Shown one piece after another: positions 8,156 through 15,415 of a DNA stretch of 15,415 bases; position 1 is the first letter of the stretch, and every line of letters starts with the position of its first letter. Where the stretch lies: assembly GCA_000697335.1 (NCBI GenBank), contig JNEM01006281.1:1-15415 (forward strand). The letters are read 5' to 3'. The position numbers and the translations under genes are program-made. The DNA is from Conidiobolus incongruus B7586 (lineage: Eukaryota > Entomophthoromycota > Entomophthoromycetes > Entomophthorales > Conidiobolaceae). The notes beneath the pieces are model-generated. The model saw only the letters and a list, made by a program, of their open reading frames with translations. It ran no database searches and was not told the DNA's origin.

Positions 8156-11100
8156 AATATCTAAGTGAAAAATAAGTTAAAGAATACATTCAAGGATGCT
8201 ATGATAATTATATTAGTAATATATCCTAACAAGTTACTGATATTAGCAGAGAAAATTGTTTAAATCATATATTAATAAAATATTTAGAAGAATTTAATGA
8301 TATTTTAAAATTCAAATACATTATAATCATAAAATACATGTATATAATTAAATATATTTATTGACTATTTTTCAAATATCTAAAACACCTACCTTGATAA
8401 TTATTAATGATATTATCTAATTTTTGAAATAATATTTTATTATATTATTCAATGAAATAATAAACAGAAATTGAATTAAAGTATTTCAACTTAAATGCAA
8501 CTATTTCAAAAGAAAAACACTATAATTCAAAATCAATTTTATAAATATTATGCTTGGATTTAAAACATATTGTAAACTTTATTTGGAGAGAGCAATCTTT
8601 TAAAGCTGAGACTGATATTCAAAATTAAAGGTTGGACGATAAGGCAAATTATTTTACTTAAATTAAATATTAGTTTTATACATTGAAATATTTATATATA
8701 AAATAATACACATAATCAATAATCAATTCAAATAATTAATGTCATGCCTCTTTATTATTAATTACCTTAATATACTTATATAAAAATTATATATAATAAA
8801 GTATCGATTGAGTCCAACCATTATAATATAATATTATTATATAATTGGTGATTATATTTACTTCAAATTGGAGCTCATAATATTCAATTGAAATAATTTT
8901 AAAATAACATGAATAAAGAGTATTTGAAATTTTTAACTTGTGTATCTAATATATTAAATTATAAATTCAAGAATGTTAAATCAATTTGAATATTTATTAT
9001 CCTGTTTTTTTATTTTGAAAATACCTGTCTGTCTTAATTAGATAGTTAAATCCATATTATCCCTTATTTATAGTGGCCTTGTCAGTCTATAATTAAAGGA
9101 TATCATTCATTGAATCAACTGTTTAAACCCAGAAGTAACAAAGATAGAAAAAAAGTTTTTCTGAGTATTCTCCCATAATGTCTCAATTATAAATAAGCTT
9201 TAAGATATATAAGATTAATAAATAATTTACTAAATCTTATTACAAGTAATTTTCTAATAACAATCTTTATTTACAAAGCTTATTATAAAATACAACACTA
9301 TACTAAATTATAACTATAAATGTCATAACTTAATATTTATTGGTTATTATTATTATTAAAAACAATATTTCATTTAAAATAAAGTATATTTTAACTATCT
9401 TATTGTCAATGATTAATATTTTTTGATATTCCTTATATTTTTACTTATATTTTAAAATAAATTTTGTTTTTAAATTCCAACTTAATTTACTAGATTATAT
9501 GATTAACTATTTATATTAAAATAAGTATATATTAAATTAATTACAATAATACCAGAAATAGTATCAATTATTTTTTAAGTTTTATGATTTATCTTTTTGT
9601 AAATTCACCAAATATTAAAATATTATTATTATTTTCAAAATTTTTTAATATTTCTTATTAAGAATATTATAGGACTTTTATATTTGAATTATAAATATAT
9701 AATATTTAAGTATTGATATAATTACATTTATTTACCAGAAATATATATTAAATAAAGGGTAAATAGTTATAAAAATAAATATACTTATTAGCATAATATA
9801 TTTAATATTGATTGATGATATTAATCTATCCATATATTAAATTAATTTTTTTCCTAATTAGCATCATTGATATTATTCTCCATATTCTCTATTTTATATT
9901 TATTATTTCCCAATTTAATTAATTTTTTTATTCTAAATATTGTTATGGTTTAATTATGATATATAATTCAATACTCTTTTTATTCCCCTATATTAATTAT
10001 ATAATTGGTTTCAAATAATTTTATAATTTATTTTTGTTTAGTACATAAGTACTTACTATCATATTTCATAAAGGTAGATAAATAAAGATTGTAATCAATA
10101 AATTAAATTTCATCCTAATTAATGATTAATCCATACCTTAAATATTAAATATATCAAAACAATTTCAATAAATCATTAGATGAATGAAATTAATATTTTG
10201 AATTTTATACTAATGATCATTCAGTTAATTGGAATAAAAACATGGATACTATAATATGATTAAAACTTCTTATAATTAAAATACTCTTATAACTTATTAA
10301 AAATAAAATTAATGAATAAATTTAATATAATTTTATTACTATCAAAATTTTTAGGTTCAAAATTTTAATTAATTTATAATTTCATGATATATGAAAACTA
10401 TTGATTATAAAATTAGAATATAAAATTTTGATTATATATTAAAAATAATATTTAATATTTAAGGATGGTTATATGATAATATACTAATAACACAAAAATA
10501 ACACAAATTCATAAAATATGAAGAAATATATATATAAATTAAATTTAGATACTTTTCAACTTATTGGAATATTGGGTATAAATAGCTGAAATATAAAGAT
10601 TCATTAATCTATTATTTTTATTAAATATTATAACTATAACTATAAATTTTAACAAATAAATCTTTAAAAAACATGTATTATATAAATTTCAGTACTTTAG
10701 ATAATGGATACCAAGTAATGAGAAATATAGGTACTAATTGTGTCATTATTTAAATGAATATTTAAAATTAATGACTATGAATAATATTTTTGAAATGTGC
10801 TGAAAATAAAAGAAATAATATCCTTTTTAATATAATTAAATTTGAACTATTGTATCAATCTTTGATTTGAAAATATATATTTTTATAATTTTGAAGAAAA
10901 TAGCTCATTTTGTTAGATATATATTATATATTAATAATATAAATTAATTCAAATTGAATTTGGATATTATATTATCAAAGTCATCAATCAATGATTATAA
11001 AATATTGGGAGTAAAGTATATGAAAAAATTGAATTTATATATAATCATTAAATATTGACAATATCTTTCTTTTTTATTTGATTTTGTTTATTTTATAAAT

Positions 11101-11354
11101 TGAAAATCGTCTTAATTATTAAAAGCTAGGGTAGTAGATATATATTATATCTCTAATGATTACACTAAAATATCAAACGTACTTATTATATCATAAACTC
11201 ATGGAATTATAATGTTTGATATACTTCTTATATGATCGGTAAACATTTAATGGGCTAAATTGTAATCAATATTTGGAGGAATAACATTAAAATTAACCAT
11301 ACAGGAATCATATTGGTAATTTATATTTTTCGAGTTTTTGTAATATTAATAGGT

Positions 11355-11370
11355 TATATATATATATATA
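11355..11370. repeat. TA microsatellite
   Basis: Eight uninterrupted TA units within AT-rich spacer. Confidence 0.9.
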
Positions 11371-11523
11371 ATTGATAAAGTTAATAGAACATTTTTGATT
11401 GTATAAATATACTTTACACTCTGATTTATATATTTTTCTAAGAGAAATAAATAGCATTAATTTTCATAAACATAGTAATTTATATTGGAATATATGTTTT
11501 AATAACAAAATTGATTTTATGAA

Positions 11524-11640
11524 GTTACTCGGTAAAATTAATTAAATATAATCAATTAAATCTTTTAAATAAAAATAATAATAATAATACAAAAATCAAA
11601 TTTTGTCAAATTTCAGTATAATAAAAAATTATCGAGTAAC
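11524..11640. repeat. small inverted-repeat unit, possibly MITE-like
   Basis: GTTACTCG at 11524-11531 is matched by CGAGTAAC at 11633-11640, with pairing extending by TAA after one mismatch. The unit is 117 bp and AT-rich inside. No target-site duplication was seen (flanks TGAA and CAAT), so a mobile origin is only a possibility. Confidence 0.2.
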
Positions 11641-12720
11641 CAATCATTGCTAATCAGTATTAAGTGCTTTATTAAGTACGTTTTTAAATAAAATTTACTC
11701 TGGTAATATTTGATAAAATTTAACAAAGTTATAGCTCTCGTTTTAACAGGCTGATCGATTAAATAAAGTCATTTAAAAACTATTGGATTAATCATTCAGT
11801 AAATCTAAATACCTTTCTGTTGATAAAAATTGTTAAATCAGTTCATGTGGCATGAAAAATTTTAACATTACAGCTAATAAGTTATGTCAATATTTAACTA
11901 ATATAGTATGAATTGAATTATAACATAGTCGAGCAATTATAATATATTTTTGATTTTAGTATTAATAAAAATAATTTATTAATTTGAAACAAATTCAACT
12001 AAATTTGCTTGAATTTTTTAAAAAAAATTAAATCCTCAAATCATTCTGCTTAAATCCGAAATATCAAAAATTGCATAATTTTATTTTTATTCCCAATAAG
12101 TAATAATCAATTTCATTCAATGAAACTGTACGAGTTGGCAACATAAGCTAAACTTTGAATTTTAGATCAAAGTAACATTAAAAACAATGGAATCTATAAT
12201 ATTCAAGTTAATTATTGATTTATAGTATTTCCTTACTATTTTCATAGATCCTTTTCATTTTGCGAATTAATCCCATTACTAACTAAATGATCCAACCATA
12301 AATAAATTAAGATATTTGATCTAATGATACAAATTAAATCTAACTTTTTATTAAAGTTATCTTACGTTGGTTGAGTACAATCAATATTGCGGGTGTGATA
12401 TTATGTTATATCCATACTTTGAAGTATCAAAATAATGAAATTTCATGACATTATCAAAGATATAGAATATGTTCATGGATTGATATATCGTATTCAATAA
12501 ATAGATTCTATGCAGGAATCAGACATAATCAGCATTAAAAACAAACATAAGCAATATTTGTAAATCCTATAAACTTAACTTGATACATAGACGACTTTGA
12601 AAAAGGTTATATTGATATAATGTAATATATATTATTCAAAATATTTAACTATTAGCCCAAACAAATAAATACAAAATCTAATTTTAATATTATGATAAAA
12701 ATATCAATGTGAATATTAAG

Positions 12721-12737
12721 TACCAAATAATTTGGTA
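12721..12737. repeat. 17-bp perfect palindrome
   Basis: TACCAAAT and ATTTGGTA flank a single A. The arms include two G/C pairs each, unusual for this spacer. It lies 45 nt from a longer palindrome at 12783-12811. Confidence 0.6.
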
Positions 12738-12782
12738 ATATTTATCATTTTACTTTATAATAATTTGTATTTAATTATCAAA

Positions 12783-12811
12783 CTAATTTTTATAACTGTT
12801 ATAAAAATTAG
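12783..12811. repeat. 29-bp perfect palindrome (hairpin)
   Basis: CTAATTTTTATAAC and GTTATAAAAATTAG are perfect 14-bp arms around one T. This is the longest small perfect hairpin I found in the spacer. No gene is adjacent, so it is not an obvious terminator. Confidence 0.7.
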
Positions 12812-13183
12812 GCTTATTATTTAAAATTATACTTTTATAAATTTATGATATGCATTAGACTCATATTTTATACAGATGAATATTCCAATATAATAAATAC
12901 ACCAATATGTAAATTTTGGTCGAATTCTGGAAGAACGGGCTGATAAATATGCATCACTTGTTAATTATTACTTTGCAATTGATTTATTTGTTATATATTA
13001 TTAGGCAAAAAGGGTTAATAGCAAAATATGATATCGTTAAATTGAAAAGTATTAGAAGAGTTTTTTCAAATCAATATTTAATATTTGTCTTAATATACTG
13101 CCAAGTACACAAAAATCACATTAAATTTGATCGAAAATTTTACGCAGAAAATAAAATACATAATTAATAAATTTTTTCTATTT

Positions 13184-13207
13184 TTATTATTATTATTATT
13201 ATTATTG
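13184..13207. repeat. TTA trinucleotide microsatellite
   Basis: About seven TTA units in a row, ending in TTG. Confidence 0.85.
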
Positions 13208-13604
13208 TTGAATCAAAAGGTAAATTACATTATACCAAATATTATTTTTTTTATTCAAAAAATTAATTTAAATTATAATAAAAATTTAGATAATGATAAT
13301 ATAAATATATTCTCCATATTATAATATACACTAATTTAAACTGATAATATATCTAACAAATATTAAGTTAAATTTTTCAGAGTTAAATATTTAATTCAAA
13401 AATTATCAACATATTGATTTGATGTTTATCATTATTAGCCAATTAAGTATACCATCAATTAATGACATTTTAAAAATTCTATTTTAAAACAAATTTTATT
13501 ATGTTTGCTATTGGTTAGTTATTTTTTAGTTTGGTTAAGAATAATTTGATTTTCTAATAAAATTAATAGATATTTTTTATTTATGATTTAGTGTATTAAA
13601 TTAA

Positions 13605-13622
13605 ATATATATATATATATAT
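13605..13622. repeat. AT microsatellite
   Basis: Nine uninterrupted AT units. Confidence 0.9.
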
Positions 13623-13735
13623 TTAGTTTAATTATAAATATAACATATTATATATATTTTTTAAAATATTTAATATTGTAACTAATATAGTGTATTTCTT
13701 TTTGTAAATTTTTTGAAATAATAGGGCTAGTTATA

Positions 13736-14270
13736 AAACTCATATAATGGTTTAATGCCTTGATTTTAATAAGCATCTTTGTTACACCGCTCAGTTGATG
13801 GATGGATAGATTATCAAAGTTACAATATTAACATAGACATTAGTATGGTTGAGTGTGTGCAAATTGAAAACTCCTGCCAGTGATTTGCCGACTTCTACCT
13901 CTTCTTTTAAGATTGAGGGAGATGTGTGGAATTAAAGTGATTTTGCATAAAATTTTTTTGAAACTTTCAGTAATGATCAAGATGTGGACAGACAAATTAG
14001 GGCATAAATAGATATATTCAAGTGGACGATTATAAGAATAATGTCTTTGAAAAAAGATAATTAGTATAAATAGCTAATATGAGCTAATAATTCTCTCAGT
14101 TTAAAAATTTAGCAAGTCTGAATGTGATTTTACTAACAAATACTGGTTATTAGTATTGTAAAATATTCATTTAAAAGTATTTTTATTTTGTATTTGTAAC
14201 ATCTTTTCTGTTTTTCCGAGTGTTATTACCTATCCTTCTATTATTATATATACTTTCATTTAATTATATC
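13736..14270 (+). promoter_or_regulatory. upstream region of the homeobox gene
   Basis: Between about 13760 and 14040 the G+C content rises clearly above the flanking desert, with no long open frame, as in the LARP1 upstream region. Visible elements: two GATA cores facing each other 2 nt apart (GATA at 13805-13808, TTATC at 13811-13815) and a TATA-like TATAAATA at 14065-14072, about 200 nt before the ATG. An unrecognised non-coding RNA or a small 5' exon cannot be excluded. Confidence 0.4.
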
Positions 14271-15194
14271 ATGAAGGTTAAACCTACAAATCACACGAGC
14301 GCTTACACCGCCGCCCTTTTAAATGAACTCCCTCCAGGCTTGTATCCTGCCAACCCAGTGCCCAATCCAACAAAGATTCAATACTCTAAACTCACCGGTA
14401 AACCTGTCAGGAAACAAAAAAATCCGTGTAAATCAAGATTATCCTGGACCAAGGCACAAAAATCAAGGTTGGAATCATATTATCAACAAGACCCTGATCC
14501 TACCTTTGAGATGAGAGAAATGCTAGCTAAAGAATTGGGAGTAGAGACACGTAGCGTTCAGTTCTGGTTCCAGAATAGAAGAAGTCAAGATCCCCATCGC
14601 GCTAAACATAAACAACAACATCCAGTTCAAATGGCCAATAAGAAAGCAATTGACCCTTTCAATCGATTCAATACCCAACTTACTCCCCATCAGTCCGATG
14701 TGCTGCATTATATGGGCTATAACTTCCTGGAACACCATCAATACTCTTCATCTTCCGCTTCATCTAATTCATCCTATCACAGCATGCAGCACCCAGCTAC
14801 TACAACTCCTACACCAGCATTGCCCAATAATTCAATGTTCGAATCTAATGTAGATACTAGCCAGCCTAATAATTATGATTCGATGGGTTCTATGTACTAC
14901 TCTACACCTATGTCAGAGCCCGGTCTCTTTAACCAAAACTCTGGTACTCGTTATATGTATCCTAATAATGGTAGTCAGGAACGCGGATACTCTCCAACGC
15001 ATCTGGCTTCCTTACAAACAATAAAAATGAGCGACCGGCTGAGTATAGGAACGAACTCTACTTATAATGGAAGCCATAATCAAAATTATCCACCCCCCAA
15101 TCAACCAGATTATATGCTTGATTACAATCCAATTCCATCTGCAGTCAGCTCAGTGAATAATAGTCCCTATGTCAACTTATTTAGTTGGCAGTAA
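14271..15194 (+). CDS. homeodomain transcription factor, 307 aa, single exon
   Basis: The start is the ATG at 14271 (A at -3); the open frame further upstream has no ATG and encodes only an AT-driven hydrophobic run. The homeodomain spans about residues 52-111, 60 residues without a TALE insertion. Key positions are present: Arg5 (R56), Leu16 (L67), an aromatic at position 20 (Y71), and the recognition helix with Trp48, Phe49, Gln50, Asn51 and Arg53 (SVQFWFQNRRSQ, 95-106). Asn51 and Gln50 predict a TAAT-core site. The N-terminal 50 residues are Pro/Lys-rich. The C-terminal 190 residues are low-complexity, rich in Ser, Asn, Gln, Pro, His and Tyr, as in disordered activation regions. Nothing recognisable besides the homeodomain allows assignment to Pho2, a mating-type HD1/HD2 protein or another subfamily, so no symbol is given. 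A possible intron spans the stop codon (15191-15254). The gene stands alone, with over 6 kb to the next supported gene upstream. Confidence 0.93.
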   Translation: MKVKPTNHTSAYTAALLNELPPGLYPANPVPNPTKIQYSKLTGKPVRKQKNPCKSRLSWTKAQKSRLESYYQQDPDPTFEMREMLAKELGVETRSVQFWFQNRRSQDPHRAKHKQQHPVQMANKKAIDPFNRFNTQLTPHQSDVLHYMGYNFLEHHQYSSSSASSNSSYHSMQHPATTTPTPALPNNSMFESNVDTSQPNNYDSMGSMYYSTPMSEPGLFNQNSGTRYMYPNNGSQERGYSPTHLASLQTIKMSDRLSIGTNSTYNGSHNQNYPPPNQPDYMLDYNPIPSAVSSVNNSPYVNLFSWQ

Positions 15195-15254
15195 AGAAAA
15201 TTAATTACTAACGATTTAATATACATTTTATCAATTTTTCTCTCCTCTTCCTAG
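15191..15254 (+). other. possible intron overlapping the homeobox stop codon
   Basis: Donor GTAAAG starts on the last base before TAA, a perfect TACTAAC branch sequence lies at 15206-15212, and a long pyrimidine run (TTTTTCTCTCCTCTTCCTAG) ends in the acceptor at 15254. The 64-nt length fits the other introns in the window. Splicing would remove TAA and end the protein two residues later (Gln-Ile-Phe-stop instead of Gln-stop). Confidence 0.4.
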
Positions 15255-15271
15255 AATATTTTAATTAAATT

Positions 15272-15277
15272 AATAAA
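15272..15277 (+). promoter_or_regulatory. possible poly(A) signal of the homeobox gene
   Basis: AATAAA 78 nt after the stop codon, just before a long AT-rich tail. Weak on its own in such DNA. Confidence 0.3.
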
Positions 15278-15300
15278 TTATTTCTTATTAAAAATAAAAA

Positions 15301-15320
15301 ATATATATATATATATATAT
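15301..15320. repeat. AT microsatellite
   Basis: Ten uninterrupted AT units, downstream of the homeobox gene. Confidence 0.9.
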
Positions 15321-15415
15321 GAATATTTTTCTTTCATATTTATTTTTTTAACTTATTATTTAATAAATAAATTATTATTTAATTAATTTTTCTTTGAACC
15401 ATATTTTATATTGTA

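Larger units (their letters stand above)
7905..13735. other. AT-rich gene desert (about 5.8 kb)
   Basis: No coding gene, tRNA, rRNA or recognisable transposon was found on either strand apart from the short sites listed separately. Open frames here are short, lean on AT-rich codons and match no family I know. Slightly less AT-rich patches at about 8560-8650, 9000-9180 and 12100-12550 could be decayed elements or regulatory DNA, but they show no motif I can name. The first few hundred bases above 7905 should contain the SHO1 promoter. Confidence 0.65.

Noticed and set aside
12916-13167. Open frame of about 83 codons in the desert
   Set aside because: It begins with TTG rather than ATG, is dominated by AT-rich codons, and neither it nor the other frames of the block gives a convincing protein or transposon match.
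7905-13735. CRISPR array or prokaryotic features
   Set aside because: No regular direct repeats with spacers, and spliced eukaryotic genes on both sides.
14220-14270. Hydrophobic N-terminal extension of the homeobox protein
   Set aside because: It needs a GTG start and is an AT-rich leucine/isoleucine run with no place in a nuclear protein; the ATG at 14271 has a good context.

Overview
The window looks like nuclear DNA of a fungus with very AT-rich intergenic DNA. Evidence: short GT-AG introns (about 48-81 nt) with CTRAY-like branch sites, protein-coding islands of clearly higher GC inside long stretches of almost pure A/T, and a Sho1-type osmosensor, a family found in fungi. An early-diverging lineage (entomophthoralean/zoopagomycete, mucoromycote or glomeromycote) fits the composition and the presence of a LARP1 with a DM15 region, but the exact lineage cannot be fixed by reading alone. 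Only three different protein-coding genes are supported in 15.4 kb.

Layout. (1) 1-3639 is a giant palindrome: 1-1819 is the reverse complement of 1821-3639 around a single A at 1820. Each arm carries the 3' part of the same LARP1-like gene, so two copies point at each other tail to tail across about 1.54 kb of AT-rich DNA. The right-hand copy is complete: a five-exon minus-strand gene at 2589-4662 (609 aa, La motif plus C-terminal DM15 region). The left-hand copy is cut by the window edge. (2) 4663-5410 is the LARP1 upstream region, with CCAAT boxes and a repeated palindromic motif. (3) 5411-6951 is AT-rich spacer. (4) 6952-7904, minus strand, is a five-exon gene recovered by joining exons: a compact Sho1-like membrane protein with four predicted membrane segments and a C-terminal SH3 domain. 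(5) 7905-13735 is about 5.8 kb of AT-rich gene desert holding a CRE-like palindrome upstream of SHO1 and a few perfect short hairpins. (6) 13736-14270 is a higher-GC upstream region, followed at 14271-15194 (plus strand) by a single-exon homeodomain transcription factor.

The genes do not form an operon-like system. Family knowledge gives each a separate role: LARP1 in control of mRNA translation and stability downstream of TOR, Sho1 as sensor and scaffold of an osmotic/polarity MAP-kinase branch, and the homeodomain protein as a DNA-binding regulator. The strongest anomaly is the palindrome. Its arms are identical over the inner 1440 nt, non-coding DNA included, except for one base. Over the outer 379 nt they differ at 18 sites, 16 of them silent third-codon positions. 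That abrupt boundary suggests either arm-to-arm gene conversion in a real inverted duplication, or an assembly fold-back joined to a second allele or paralogue.
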